Assembly (NCBI RefSeq): GCF_032678705.1 | Contig: NZ_JAVTSS010000002.1 | Location: 1,612,001 to 1,676,000 of the forward strand | Origin: Pedobacter frigiditerrae | Lineage (GTDB): Bacteria; Bacteroidota; Bacteroidia; Sphingobacteriales; Sphingobacteriaceae | DNA: 64,000 bases | Direction: 5' to 3' | Part shown: positions 43,737 through 52,860 of the stretch, piece by piece | How positions within the stretch are numbered: position 1 is the stretch's first letter | Layout of the letters: every line of letters begins with the position of its first letter | The notes under the pieces: generated by a model | Seen by the model: only the letters and a program-made list of their open reading frames with translations | What the model was told of the DNA's origin: nothing | The model's database searches: none | Made by a program: the position numbers and the translations under genes

Positions 43737-46292
43737 TTATTGATCCAGCTTTGCAGTTCTCAGGCGTAGGGAATTCAGAATGACAGAAACAGAACTAAGA
43801 CTCATGGCAAGTGCAGCTATCATTGGTGATAGTAAAATTCCAAAAAATGGATATAGAAGTCCAGCGGCCACAGGTATCCCCAATACATTATATCCAAGGG
43901 CGAAATAGAGATTTCCCTTAATATTACCCATTACTTTGTGGCTTAACAATCGTGCTTTTGCAATCCCATTCAAATCTCCCTTTACAAGGGTAATTGCAGC
44001 ACTTTCAATAGCAACATCGGTTCCTGTCCCCATAGCGATACCAATATCTGCCTGCGACAATGCTGGGGCATCATTAATGCCATCGCCAGCCATAGCTACC
44101 TTTTTTCCTTGGGCCTGTAGTTTTTTGATTTCGTTCAATTTATCCTCTGGCAGCATCCCAGCTTTGAAGCCATCTAAATTCAAGGTTCCGCTAACTGCCC
44201 TTGCAGTATCCTCATTGTCGCCAGTAAACATAATTACCTCCAAGCCTTCATCCTGAAGTTTTTTGATAGCGGTTGCACTGGATGCTTTGATTTTATCAGA
44301 GATTACCACAAAACCAACAGCTTTATTTCCAACGGCTAAATAAGAGACCGTCTTGCCTTGTTTTTGGGCAGCTTTGACCTGCTCTTGCAATTCGGGATCA
44401 ATTTTGGCCTTAACGTGTTCCATTAATTTCTGATTACCCAAAGCAAGTTTTTCCTCCTTCAATGTGCCAGTTACACCTTTGCCGGTTACCGCTTCAAAAT
44501 TTGAAATTGGTTGAGCCTTTACTTTGTTTTCTTCTCCGTAACGTAATGTTGCCTGCGCTAAAGGATGTTCACTGCTACTATTTAGCGACACTATTCTTTC
44601 AAGGACTTCCTTTTCATCAAAATCCGGATTTACACTAACAACGCTTTCAACTGAAGGTTTTCCTTCGGTAACCGTCCCTGTTTTGTCAATGATCACTACA
44701 TCAATGGCGTTCATTTTTTCAAGGGATTCCGCATTCTTGATCAATATGCCAGACTGGGCGCCTTTACCAACACCAACCATTATAGACATTGGCGTAGCGA
44801 GACCCAGTGCGCATGGACAGGCAATGATCAATACGGCAATGGCATTTACAAAGGCGTATACATAAGAAGGTTCAGGCCCATAGATTGCCCATACGATGAA
44901 CGTTACTATGGCAATCAATACCACCACAGGCACAAAATATCCCGAAATCCTATCGGCCATTTTTTGGATAGGTGCTTTTGAACGACTAGCGGAATTAACC
45001 ATTTCAATGATCTGGGAAAGCAGGGTTTCCGAGCCTACCTTTTCGGCAAGCATGACAAAGGTCTTGTTGCCATTGATGGTTCCTGAACTGATTTTGTCCC
45101 CAACCTTTTTCTCGACCGGAATAGGTTCTCCAGAGATCATGGATTCGTCTATGACGGCTTCTCCTGTTTTGATACTGCCATCGACAGGTATTTTTTCACC
45201 GGGCTTTACCCTGAGCAGGTCTCCCTTTTGGATGTCATCTATGGAAACAATTGTCTCTTTGTCCCCTACAATCCTTGTGGCTGTATTTGGTGCCAATTTC
45301 AATAATTCTTTAATGGCGCTATTGGTCTTGCCGTGCGCACGAGCTTCTAAAAGCTGGCCGAGCAAGACCAAAGTCAAGATCACGGTTGCCGCTTCAAAAT
45401 AAACATAGACGGTACCATCATGGGTCTTGAACTGGTCTGGAAAAATATCGGGAAAAAGCAGGGCCACAAGGCTAAATAGCCAAGCGACCCCCGCACCAAT
45501 TCCAATTAATGTAAACATATTTAACTTCCAGGTGACCATCGATTGCCATGCACGCTCAAAGAACACCCATGTTGCATAAAAAACCACCGGCATAGAAAAG
45601 ACGAATTGAACCCAGTTCCAATATTTCAGTTCCATTAACTTAAAGATCGGATTACCGGGTATCATTTCTGACATTGCGATTAAAAAAATGGGAACGGTAA
45701 AAATGGTGGCAATCCTAAATTTACGTAACAAGGTCACGTAGGTTTTATCTTCCTCTTCCAAATTAACACCCAGCGGCACCAAATCCATTCCACATATAGG
45801 GCATGCACCAGGCTGATCTCTAATGATCTCGGGATGCATAGGACAGGTAAATTGTGTTCTTTGTTTTAATTCAGGTTGCTTTAGTAGATCCATCCCGCAA
45901 ACTGGGCAATGACCTGGTTTATCATAGGTTTTATCCCCTTCACAATGCATGGGGCAATAGTATACTCCGCTAGTTTCATTTTCATGAGCCTTTAATGGAG
46001 CATTATCATGGCGATGATGGACAGAATTAGAATACTCCTGATGCCCGTGATTATGCATTTGTTTATCCTCGGTAATCTTATGCGATCCTGACATTTGGAT
46101 CGTGTAATTTCCAGCAGCGGAAAGAGTTTCTTGCAATTTTTCGATTGGAATGTGCTTATCCATTGTGATTGTTGCTTCCGCAGTTTCCAAGGTAACCTTT
46201 GCAGAAACACCACCAATCCCGTTCAATGCGTTTTCAACCTTTGTTCTACAACCCTGACAGGTCATTCCGGTTATTTTATAAATATGCTTCAT
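43737..46292 (-). CDS. copA: Copper-exporting P1B-ATPase (CopA-like) with HMA and two CPMH metal-binding domains
   Basis: 851 residues. A ferredoxin-like HMA domain with MTCQGC opens the protein, then a His-rich linker, then two short heavy-metal-binding modules (YYCPMHCEG...CPVCGMDLL and FTCPMHPEI...CPICGMDLV). The ATPase core has ACPCALGLATP (C492-P-C494), DKTGT (D536) and GDGINDAP. These features are diagnostic of Cu(I)/Ag(I) exporters. It follows the multicopper oxidase gene by 20 bases on the same strand. Confidence 0.93.
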   Translation of the reverse strand: MKHIYKITGMTCQGCRTKVENALNGIGGVSAKVTLETAEATITMDKHIPIEKLQETLSAAGNYTIQMSGSHKITEDKQMHNHGHQEYSNSVHHRHDNAPLKAHENETSGVYYCPMHCEGDKTYDKPGHCPVCGMDLLKQPELKQRTQFTCPMHPEIIRDQPGACPICGMDLVPLGVNLEEEDKTYVTLLRKFRIATIFTVPIFLIAMSEMIPGNPIFKLMELKYWNWVQFVFSMPVVFYATWVFFERAWQSMVTWKLNMFTLIGIGAGVAWLFSLVALLFPDIFPDQFKTHDGTVYVYFEAATVILTLVLLGQLLEARAHGKTNSAIKELLKLAPNTATRIVGDKETIVSIDDIQKGDLLRVKPGEKIPVDGSIKTGEAVIDESMISGEPIPVEKKVGDKISSGTINGNKTFVMLAEKVGSETLLSQIIEMVNSASRSKAPIQKMADRISGYFVPVVVLIAIVTFIVWAIYGPEPSYVYAFVNAIAVLIIACPCALGLATPMSIMVGVGKGAQSGILIKNAESLEKMNAIDVVIIDKTGTVTEGKPSVESVVSVNPDFDEKEVLERIVSLNSSSEHPLAQATLRYGEENKVKAQPISNFEAVTGKGVTGTLKEEKLALGNQKLMEHVKAKIDPELQEQVKAAQKQGKTVSYLAVGNKAVGFVVISDKIKASSATAIKKLQDEGLEVIMFTGDNEDTARAVSGTLNLDGFKAGMLPEDKLNEIKKLQAQGKKVAMAGDGINDAPALSQADIGIAMGTGTDVAIESAAITLVKGDLNGIAKARLLSHKVMGNIKGNLYFALGYNVLGIPVAAGLLYPFFGILLSPMIAALAMSLSSVSVILNSLRLRTAKLDQ

Positions 46293-46312
46293 AACGTGAT
46301 GATTTTAATAAG

Positions 46313-49078
46313 TTAATAGTTTAAGGTTAGTCCGGCACCATAGCCCATGTCACTATCATAGTGGGTAGATAGGCCAAAATATTTGGTAACGATATATCTA
46401 AATCCGGCCATATACTCCTTATCTGTATTGACCATAAACTGAAAGCGTAATCTTTTGGAGATTGGTACATCTTCCCGCATCAACTGAAATCTGACGTTCC
46501 CTTTGTGATCCACAGAAGCATCTGCGATAATTAACATTGGCAAAGTATATTGTACCCCTAAATGAAATACCTGCCTAAAGTTTTTAGAATTGCTCTGTCC
46601 GAAAAGGTTGTTGCCTGGTGATAGGGATTGTCCAAAAATATTTTTATCCAATGGATCAATAGTCCTTTTTCTAAAGTCCCAACCCACGTAAGGTAATAGC
46701 CATTGATTTCGCCCGATATACTTTCCAAAGTGGCTTTCACTTTCATAGCCCATTTCTTTATCAAAGCCAATTCTCCACTCAGTTGTGAAACGATAGCGGG
46801 TATTGGCCAGCATAATTTCACCGTCACTACCATTGGTTTCTATTCCAACCCTTGCCATGGGATGAAATTCCCGGTCATCACTGAACAATTTGCGCTGTGC
46901 TAATTTAGGATTTGGGATTTCGGGGTTAGGTGGCGAATTTTCATAGCTGAATACCCTGCCCATACCGCTCATCATGTGGTAAAGAATATGGCAATGGAAA
47001 AACCAATCACCTCCGGGTTCCGTAGCAGCAAATTCAATGGTGTCCCTTTCCATCGGCATAATGTCGATAACGTTTTTCATAGGTGCATTTTCACCCTGTT
47101 CGTTAACTACCCTAAAATCATGACCGTGAAGGTGCATTGGATGGCGCATCATACTATTGTTAAATAGGATAATCCTTACATTTTCACCTTTTTTAATGAG
47201 GATTTTATCGCTTTCAGAAACCGTTTTGTTATCCAAAGACCATACATAACGGTTCATATTCCCGGTAAGGTCAAACTTCAGCTCTTTCCACGGTCCTTTA
47301 GGTAAAGTTGTTTTCTTCGGATCACGGAGCATTCCATAGTTTAAAGTAACGATATCCGGGTTATCAGCGGCCATATTCATCCCTGCCATACTTTTATCGT
47401 TCGGCATTTGCATACCTGCCATGGCTGCTTTTTTATTCTCTTTTTTTGGCTTCTCTTCTCCCGTCACCTCTGGGTACATGACGGTATTCATATCCATGAC
47501 CTGGTTTTGCATTTTCATACCTTCCATTTCGATCATGTTGCCACTCATGTCCATCATATCATTCATCATTTTCATTCCGGCAAAGTACTTCAACTTAGGT
47601 AGCTTCTGGGCCGGAACTTTTTCTCCCTCGCCCAGCCACAATGATGCCGATTTGGTGCGGTCTTCGGGCGTTACCAAAAATTCGTAGCTCTTATTTTCTG
47701 GAATAGTTACTACCACATCATACGTTTCGGATACGGCAATGATCAACCTGTCTACCTCTACGGGCTCTACATCATTTCCATCTGTAGCCACTACGGTGAT
47801 CTTACCACCGGCATAGGTTAGCCAGAAATAATCGGATGCGCCACCATTGGCTATACGAAGCCTTACTTTGTCGCCTGCTTTAAACTGGGGCTGAACATTT
47901 TGGTTCTTGCCGTTGATTAGAAAGGCATCATAATAGACATCACTAACATCCATAGCATTCATGCGCTTCCACTCGTTATTGATTTTGGTTTTGAAGTGTC
48001 CTGTCCTGATTGCCTCGGCATAACTTTGGGTCGTTCCTTTTTTAATGGCAAACCAATCATTGGCATTCTTTAAGCTTCTCTGTACCTCTTCTGGTTTCAT
48101 ATCCGTCCATTCACTCAATACTACCGGAAGGGTTGGAATATCCCATTCTTTCCTTTTGTTCATAATGAATGCGCCATACATACCAATCTGCTCCTGCAAT
48201 CCGCTATGGCTGTGATACCAGTGTGTTCCATTCTGAACGATGGGAAATTTGTAGATATAGGTTGAATGGGGCTTAATAGGCATTTGTGTAAGGAAAGGAA
48301 CTCCATCCATTTGGTTCGGCAAAAACAGGCCATGCCAGTGCAAAGCTGTCTCCTCATCCAGGTTATTGTGTACGTAGATCAATGCCGTATCACCTTCGGT
48401 AAAGGTTAAGGTTGGCATTGGTATCTGTCCGTTTACTGCAATTGCCCGTTTTGTTTTCTTCCCGAATGTTACGGTTGTATCGGCAATGTAAAGATCATAG
48501 CGAACTGTTCTGGGCTTCGAACCGTCGGCAATTGTTTTAATTGGGCCAAGGTTCGCCTTTGCCTTTTTGATGTTTGCCATGACCATATCACCAACTCCCA
48601 TGTCCATGCCGCCCATTCCAGCCATTTTCTCATCTTTGGTTTTCTGGGGCATTTGCATTCCGACATTAACCATTGCATCTGCCTTTGGTTTCTCCTTCAC
48701 CAGTTTCATGCCACATTTAGGACAGTTTCCAGGTCCAGTCTGATGGACTTCAGGGTGCATGGGACAGGTATAAGATTCTGTTTTTGTAGCCTGATTATTG
48801 TTCTGGTCTGCATTTGGCATAGCCATTATTTGCATCTTTTGGGGAGTGCTAGGCTTTTTTGCCAGAGCTATATTTTTAACTGCTACAGGTTTCTTTTTGA
48901 CCAGGGCCATACCGCATTTGGGACATTTGCCCGGTCCGGCCTTACTAATTTCAGGATGCATTGGGCAGGTGTAGATCTCAGCTTTTGGACTGGCACTTAC
49001 AGTTTTATGTCCCGAGTGCTGGGCAAGGGCAACCTGAAAGGTACAGATTGCCATTATAAATAGGATTAATTTTTTCAT
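46313..49078 (-). CDS. Multicopper oxidase fused to a CopB-like outer-membrane domain
   Basis: 921 residues. After a signal peptide come two metal-binding modules (TCPMHPEISKAGPGKCPKCG and a second similar copy), then a multicopper oxidase with the copper motifs HWHGLFLPNQMDG, HWYHSHSGLQ, HPMHLHGHDF and HCHILYHMMSGM. Met-rich loops (MNDMMDMSGNM, MAGMQM) resemble CopA/PcoA copper oxidases. The last about 200 residues, from FHPMARVGIETNG, are beta-rich and like CopB outer-membrane proteins. The oxidase would convert Cu(I) to Cu(II) in the periplasm while anchored to the outer membrane. Its start overlaps the preceding gene by one base. Confidence 0.9.
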   Translation of the reverse strand: MKKLILFIMAICTFQVALAQHSGHKTVSASPKAEIYTCPMHPEISKAGPGKCPKCGMALVKKKPVAVKNIALAKKPSTPQKMQIMAMPNADQNNNQATKTESYTCPMHPEVHQTGPGNCPKCGMKLVKEKPKADAMVNVGMQMPQKTKDEKMAGMGGMDMGVGDMVMANIKKAKANLGPIKTIADGSKPRTVRYDLYIADTTVTFGKKTKRAIAVNGQIPMPTLTFTEGDTALIYVHNNLDEETALHWHGLFLPNQMDGVPFLTQMPIKPHSTYIYKFPIVQNGTHWYHSHSGLQEQIGMYGAFIMNKRKEWDIPTLPVVLSEWTDMKPEEVQRSLKNANDWFAIKKGTTQSYAEAIRTGHFKTKINNEWKRMNAMDVSDVYYDAFLINGKNQNVQPQFKAGDKVRLRIANGGASDYFWLTYAGGKITVVATDGNDVEPVEVDRLIIAVSETYDVVVTIPENKSYEFLVTPEDRTKSASLWLGEGEKVPAQKLPKLKYFAGMKMMNDMMDMSGNMIEMEGMKMQNQVMDMNTVMYPEVTGEEKPKKENKKAAMAGMQMPNDKSMAGMNMAADNPDIVTLNYGMLRDPKKTTLPKGPWKELKFDLTGNMNRYVWSLDNKTVSESDKILIKKGENVRIILFNNSMMRHPMHLHGHDFRVVNEQGENAPMKNVIDIMPMERDTIEFAATEPGGDWFFHCHILYHMMSGMGRVFSYENSPPNPEIPNPKLAQRKLFSDDREFHPMARVGIETNGSDGEIMLANTRYRFTTEWRIGFDKEMGYESESHFGKYIGRNQWLLPYVGWDFRKRTIDPLDKNIFGQSLSPGNNLFGQSNSKNFRQVFHLGVQYTLPMLIIADASVDHKGNVRFQLMREDVPISKRLRFQFMVNTDKEYMAGFRYIVTKYFGLSTHYDSDMGYGAGLTLNY

Positions 49079-49545
49079 TATCTTTTGTTTTGATTGAGAC
49101 TGTCCAATGTGCCATCGACCCAGTCCGTCAGTATTTTTTGTTCCCTGTCCGAAAGCTTTGCACTGCGATGGACCAGGGTGTAAGAAGGAAGTGGCATGCT
49201 CTGATCCCCGATACGGTTTGCAATGGACTTTAGCTTACTCTGTTTTCTTCGCAGGCTGTAGGTGCTAAATTCATCAAAATTAAGTTCCACCTTCCCTTTA
49301 TTGACATGCGATCCCATCCACCAACCTATCGGTTGCAGCATGGTATACCATGGGTAGCTGGTCCTATTGCTGTGGCAGTCAAAGCAGGATCTACTAAGGA
49401 TCTGTCCAGTTTGTTGTGGGACGTTGAACTCCCTTTGAAAATCCCCATGCAAAGGATCGCCCTGGTCATTGCGGGACGGTTGGATAAACTGCAACCCGAT
49501 AATTAATGCTGCAATCCCGATGAACACCTTACTGCTGTTTTTCAT
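49078..49545 (-). CDS. Haem-binding domain protein (CxxCH)
   Basis: 155 residues. An N-terminal membrane anchor or signal (VFIGIAALIIGLQFI) is followed by a domain with one haem motif SCFDCHSN and the conserved stretch SYPWYTMLQPIGWWMGSHV, typical of the Bacteroidetes haem-binding domain (PF14376 type). The periplasmic location fits a redox partner for the multicopper oxidase whose gene overlaps its stop. That partnership is inferred. Confidence 0.82.
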   Translation of the reverse strand: MKNSSKVFIGIAALIIGLQFIQPSRNDQGDPLHGDFQREFNVPQQTGQILSRSCFDCHSNRTSYPWYTMLQPIGWWMGSHVNKGKVELNFDEFSTYSLRRKQSKLKSIANRIGDQSMPLPSYTLVHRSAKLSDREQKILTDWVDGTLDSLNQNKR

Positions 49546-49546
49546 T

Positions 49547-50113
49547 TTAGTTGAGCTCTTCCTTTAGGCTGCCGCAGTCCTGCATGGCCTTCCCATAATA
49601 GGGATTGTGAATTTCCTTGGTCTCACTGATCCAATTACCTCCTTTACCCTTGTTGTACATAGGGCAATTGGCATAATAGAGTTTTTTTCCAGTAGAGTTT
49701 CCAGTTTTCAACAGGTCATATATTTCTCCACTGAGGGTTTCAAAATGTTCTCTCTGGTGGCTGATGTTCCCTGCATTGGCTCCGATATGCTCGGCATGTT
49801 CCCTGGCATCCGCACTGATATCTGCAAATACCTTTGCCTGTGCCGCAGCAAGGGATAAGGTGTCGATCTTACCAATGGAAACGACAAGGCTCCTGCCTGC
49901 TAGGGCTGCCTGCCCATCGTTATCTTGTACAAGGGCATTCTTCAGCTTTAGGTAATCGCTGATGAGGTTTGCAGTTGCATCTTTCTTTGCCGGACTAGAC
50001 GCGAGCGTACTTTTAGTGGTATCAGATACTTTTTTGTCGGTCGTTTTTGTAGTAGTATTGCATGCAGCAAACAAAAGGCTGGCCATGGCCATACCAAATA
50101 TGATATTTTTCAT
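49547..50113 (-). CDS. DUF3347 lipoprotein
   Basis: 188 residues from ATG 50113; an in-frame ATG at 50140 adds nine polar residues before the signal and is less likely. The lipobox LLFAAC predicts a lipoprotein. The DUF3347 domain spans about residues 50-185, with DYLKLKNALVQDN, HISHQ-like GNISHQREHFETLS, and the metal-site-like YYANCPMYNKGKGGNW. DUF3347 domains occur alone or fused to copper efflux adaptors, so periplasmic copper handling is likely. It is separated by one base from the haem-binding gene. Confidence 0.82.
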   Translation of the reverse strand: MKNIIFGMAMASLLFAACNTTTKTTDKKVSDTTKSTLASSPAKKDATANLISDYLKLKNALVQDNDGQAALAGRSLVVSIGKIDTLSLAAAQAKVFADISADAREHAEHIGANAGNISHQREHFETLSGEIYDLLKTGNSTGKKLYYANCPMYNKGKGGNWISETKEIHNPYYGKAMQDCGSLKEELN

Positions 50114-50179
50114 TGTTGATTTTTTTGTGGATGTGGGCAACCACCCTTGGGATGTTTTGCCAAGGGTGCAGCCTTTAAG

Positions 50180-50662
50180 TTAGTTTATGGTCTCTGTTAC
50201 TTTTCCGCAGGTCAGCATCGAGGACCCATAGTAGGGATTTTTTATGGCCTTTTCACTGCTGATCCAGCTGCTCTTTTTCATCGGACAGTACTGGACATAG
50301 ATTGGTGCGTCCGAAAGCTTGGCAGATTTGGCCAGCGTAATGATACTGCTTGAAAGTGGAGCAAAATGCGCTCTTTGGAAATTGATGTCCTTATCGCCAG
50401 AAATCATAGCAACGTGTTTTAGAAGGTCGGATTTGTCCTTATCGCCGATTGTCTTGCTATCCGAACTTTCGATAGCCTTTGTAAGTTCAGCCGATTTTGC
50501 CGAAGCAGTTGATGCATCGCCGCTGACTAGGGCATCCTTTAATCCGTAGTAGGAAGCAATGACAGTTGGTGCTTGATGGTGGGTATTATGATCGTTCTGT
50601 GCAAAACCTGTTTGCACTAGGGTTGAAGCCATTGCGACAACCAATATTAGTATTTTTTTCAT
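50180..50662 (-). CDS. DUF3347 periplasmic protein
   Basis: 160 residues with a cleavable signal peptide (about 21 residues, ending GFAQ). The DUF3347 domain has YYGLKDALVSGD, INFQRAHFAPLS and the terminal YVQYCPMKKSSWIS, and ends NPYYGSSMLTCGKV. It is a paralogue of the neighbouring lipoprotein, sharing CPM and NPYYG...M..CG. The pair probably binds copper in the periplasm, with one form soluble and one lipid-anchored. Confidence 0.85.
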   Translation of the reverse strand: MKKILILVVAMASTLVQTGFAQNDHNTHHQAPTVIASYYGLKDALVSGDASTASAKSAELTKAIESSDSKTIGDKDKSDLLKHVAMISGDKDINFQRAHFAPLSSSIITLAKSAKLSDAPIYVQYCPMKKSSWISSEKAIKNPYYGSSMLTCGKVTETIN

Positions 50663-50739
50663 TTCCTTGATTTTTAATGTACATAGATTATCATGTTGAT
50701 ATCAGCGAAGCTGCATCAAAATAAAAAATGGTTAAAAAA

Positions 50740-51219
50740 TCAGATCTGAAAGCTTTGTACCGCAATACGGATATCGGGGATGGGTGGATGGTGGTGCCTT
50801 ACAAAATAGCTGTTATTCGGTGAATGTATGCCAGTTGCAATGCTGACGAACTGTAAAAAAGCAGGAACAATGGCAACTGGGAAAAGCAAGGGAAGTTTTA
50901 TGTCGATAGCTTTATTGAGCTGTTTATCTGCATCGACAAATTTCGCAACTTCGTCCTTGCAGCAGTTGTCTTTGGTTGCAGTTTTCTCTTTTGCCGGATG
51001 GTCGTGCTGTTCAGCTTTAGCATGTGAATGGCCGTGCTTTTTTGTACCTGGCGGATGGGAATGTTCAGCTATTTGGACAGTGGAATGTCCCAGGTCATGA
51101 TGTCCCTTATTGAAACCCATGCCTATCCCGAGCGAACAGGCAAAGCCCACCATCGTATTCAAAAGAAAAACGAATGTGAGAAATATGGCTTTTGCTCTAA
51201 CGGATGGGCGGATCTTCAT
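50740..51219 (-). CDS. His-rich membrane or exported protein heading the copper operon
   Basis: 159 residues. A basic start and hydrophobic segment (AIFLTFVFLLNTMVGFACSLGIGMGF) form a signal or anchor. A His-rich middle follows (HHDLGHS, HSHPPGTKKHGHSHAK, EQHDHPAKE), then DNCCKDEVAKFVDADKQLNK, a second hydrophobic stretch, and the end YFVRHHHPPIPDIRI. Similar proteins accompany Bacteroidetes copper operons. It is the first gene of the minus-strand copper cluster and has a TAnnTTTG box upstream. Confidence 0.75.
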   Translation of the reverse strand: MKIRPSVRAKAIFLTFVFLLNTMVGFACSLGIGMGFNKGHHDLGHSTVQIAEHSHPPGTKKHGHSHAKAEQHDHPAKEKTATKDNCCKDEVAKFVDADKQLNKAIDIKLPLLFPVAIVPAFLQFVSIATGIHSPNNSYFVRHHHPPIPDIRIAVQSFQI

Positions 51220-51257
51220 TTTTTAAAGATTATGGCTGATGTCCTTTATGTCTAACA

Positions 51258-51265
51258 CAAAGATA
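51258..51265 (-). promoter_or_regulatory. -7 box for the copper operon
   Basis: On the minus strand this reads TATCTTTG (TAnnTTTG), 38 bases before the start codon of the His-rich gene. The -33 TTG is not at the ideal distance. The gap 51220-51505 is the divergent control region between the copper and arsenic operons. Confidence 0.5.
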
Positions 51266-51478
51266 GCTTTACTATGTTTGATTAAATTTACACAATTTCC
51301 ACGAAGATTTATATAATTATGGGAAAAATGTTCCATATGATGTCGCATGGGATATGGTAGTCTGTTCTATTTTTAGAATAAAGATAATTATTTTTAAGGT
51401 TGAAATTATCCAATTGACAGTCAGTGACATGGGTATGTTAGTGGTTGATTTTTGCAAATAATTTGTGTATGCTACTTA

Positions 51479-51500
51479 TATATCGTAATATTGCAATATA
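51479..51500. promoter_or_regulatory. Imperfect palindrome before arsR, probable ArsR operator
   Basis: TATATCGTAATATTGCAATA plus the next two bases form a near-palindrome that includes a perfect 12-base core ATATTGCAATAT (51487-51498). It ends five bases before the ArsR start codon, the expected place for autoregulation. Confidence 0.55.
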
Positions 51501-51505
51501 AAATT

Positions 51506-51835
51506 ATGGGACTTACAAAAAGTGAAATATTCACAGATGAACAGAACCGACTTTCAACATTGTTGAAAGCCATTGCGCATCCAGCACGTATCGCAATCCT
51601 CCAAAGAATTATCATTTCTAACACCTGTATCTGTGGTGATCTGGTAGGTGAACTTGGACTGGCTCAGGCGACCATTTCGCAGCACCTGAAGGAACTGAAA
51701 AATGTCGGGATCATACAGGGCACTATAGAGGGTGTCAGTGTCTGCTACTGTATCAACCCTAAAACGTGGAAGCTTCTGGAAGACCAGCTTGGAGCTTTTC
51801 TAGGTTCTTACAAAGGTGAGACAACCTGCTGTTAA
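51506..51835 (+). CDS. arsR: ArsR-family arsenite-responsive repressor
   Basis: 109 residues from ATG 51506; an upstream in-frame start would place the operator inside the gene. The winged helix includes IAHPARIAIL and LVGELGLAQATISQHLKELKNVGII. The metal site is the CIC of NTCICGDL, equivalent to the ELCVCDL site of ArsR; further cysteines lie at the C terminus (TTCC). It heads a seven-gene arsenic operon and should repress it until arsenite binds. Confidence 0.92.
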   Translation: MGLTKSEIFTDEQNRLSTLLKAIAHPARIAILQRIIISNTCICGDLVGELGLAQATISQHLKELKNVGIIQGTIEGVSVCYCINPKTWKLLEDQLGAFLGSYKGETTCC

Positions 51836-51891
51836 ACTTTTTTTGCTCGTATCAATCGTTAAATTGCAATAATACTTTAAATATATAAACT

Positions 51892-52359
51892 ATGAAATTA
51901 TCAGAAATAAAAGAAATTTTAGCAAGCGCGGAAAGTGTGAATTTCCAGTTGGAAGATGGCAGTGCCGTACCTGAACATTTCCATGTTACCGAAGTGGGGA
52001 TCGTTACAAAGGATTTTATTGACTGTGGCGGCAAGGTGCGCCATGAGAAAGTGGCGAACTTTCAGTTGTGGGATGCCGATGATTATGAGCACCGTTTGAA
52101 AGCTGGGAAACTTTTAGGGATCATTTCCCTTTCGGAAAAGGTATTGGGCATGGAGGACTTGGAAATTGAAGTTGAATACCAGTCGAACACTATCGGAAAG
52201 TATGACCTTGGCTTTGATGGTACAAACTTTCTGCTTCTTGCAAAACAGACTGCCTGCCTTGCAAAAGAAGCATGTGGTGTGGAAGATGCTCCCAAAAAAG
52301 GAATGGTCAATCTTGCGGGTTCAGCAAGCAGTTGTACTCCTGGCGGTGGTTGCTGCTAA
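51892..52359 (+). CDS. DUF6428-type protein of the ars operon
   Basis: 155 residues, cytosolic. It starts MKLSEIKEILASAESVNF and contains VPEHFHVTEVG and a CLAKEACG segment. It ends in a soft-metal-binding-like tail CTPGGGCC. Proteins of this type are common between arsR and arsC in Bacteroidetes. The exact function is not established; arsenite binding or delivery is suggested by the terminal cysteines. Confidence 0.75.
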   Translation: MKLSEIKEILASAESVNFQLEDGSAVPEHFHVTEVGIVTKDFIDCGGKVRHEKVANFQLWDADDYEHRLKAGKLLGIISLSEKVLGMEDLEIEVEYQSNTIGKYDLGFDGTNFLLLAKQTACLAKEACGVEDAPKKGMVNLAGSASSCTPGGGCC

Positions 52360-52368
52360 TTCTCAATT

Positions 52369-52854
52369 ATGGAAATACGAAGTTTAGTGGCTTCCGATTG
52401 GGAGGCAGTAAGGTTGATCTACGAAAAGGGCATTGCTACAGGTAATGCTACCTTTCAGACCTCGGCGCCATCATGGGAGGAGTGGGATAGTTCGCATCTT
52501 TCTTCGTGCAGAATTGTGGCTGAAGAAAGCGGAAATGTTGCTGGTTGGGCGGCGCTAACGCCAGTATCTTCACGTTGCGTGTATGCAGGAGTTGCGGAAG
52601 TTAGCGTGTATATCGACCCTACATTTTCCGGAATGGGCATCGGTCTTTCACTGTTAGATCGTCTTATTGCCTTGAGCGAAGCCGAAGGAATCTGGACATT
52701 ACAGGCAGGAATTTTTCCCGAAAACATGGCCAGTCTTCGTATCCATGAGAAAGCTGGATTTAGGATACTTGGAACAAGGGAAAGGATCGGCAAGCAGAAT
52801 GGAGCTTGGCGGGATACGGTACTGTTGGAGAGAAGAAGTAAAATTATCACCTAA
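52369..52854 (+). CDS. arsN: GNAT N-acetyltransferase (ArsN-like)
   Basis: 161 residues. It has the GNAT acetyl-CoA loop PTFSGMGIGLSLLDRL and the phosphinothricin-acetyltransferase-like pattern IYEKGIATGNATFQTSAPSWEEW. In arsenic operons this family (ArsN1) acetylates arsinothricin or related antibiotics. It lies between DUF6428 (9 bases) and arsC (6 bases). The substrate is inferred from family and context. Confidence 0.82.
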   Translation: MEIRSLVASDWEAVRLIYEKGIATGNATFQTSAPSWEEWDSSHLSSCRIVAEESGNVAGWAALTPVSSRCVYAGVAEVSVYIDPTFSGMGIGLSLLDRLIALSEAEGIWTLQAGIFPENMASLRIHEKAGFRILGTRERIGKQNGAWRDTVLLERRSKIIT

Positions 52855-52860
52855 ATATAT

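Noticed and set aside
43675..43743. 22-codon frame beginning MTKAGELDPKQK
   Set aside because: Too short, overlaps the end of the copper ATPase gene on the other strand, and could be a chance frame or gene remnant.
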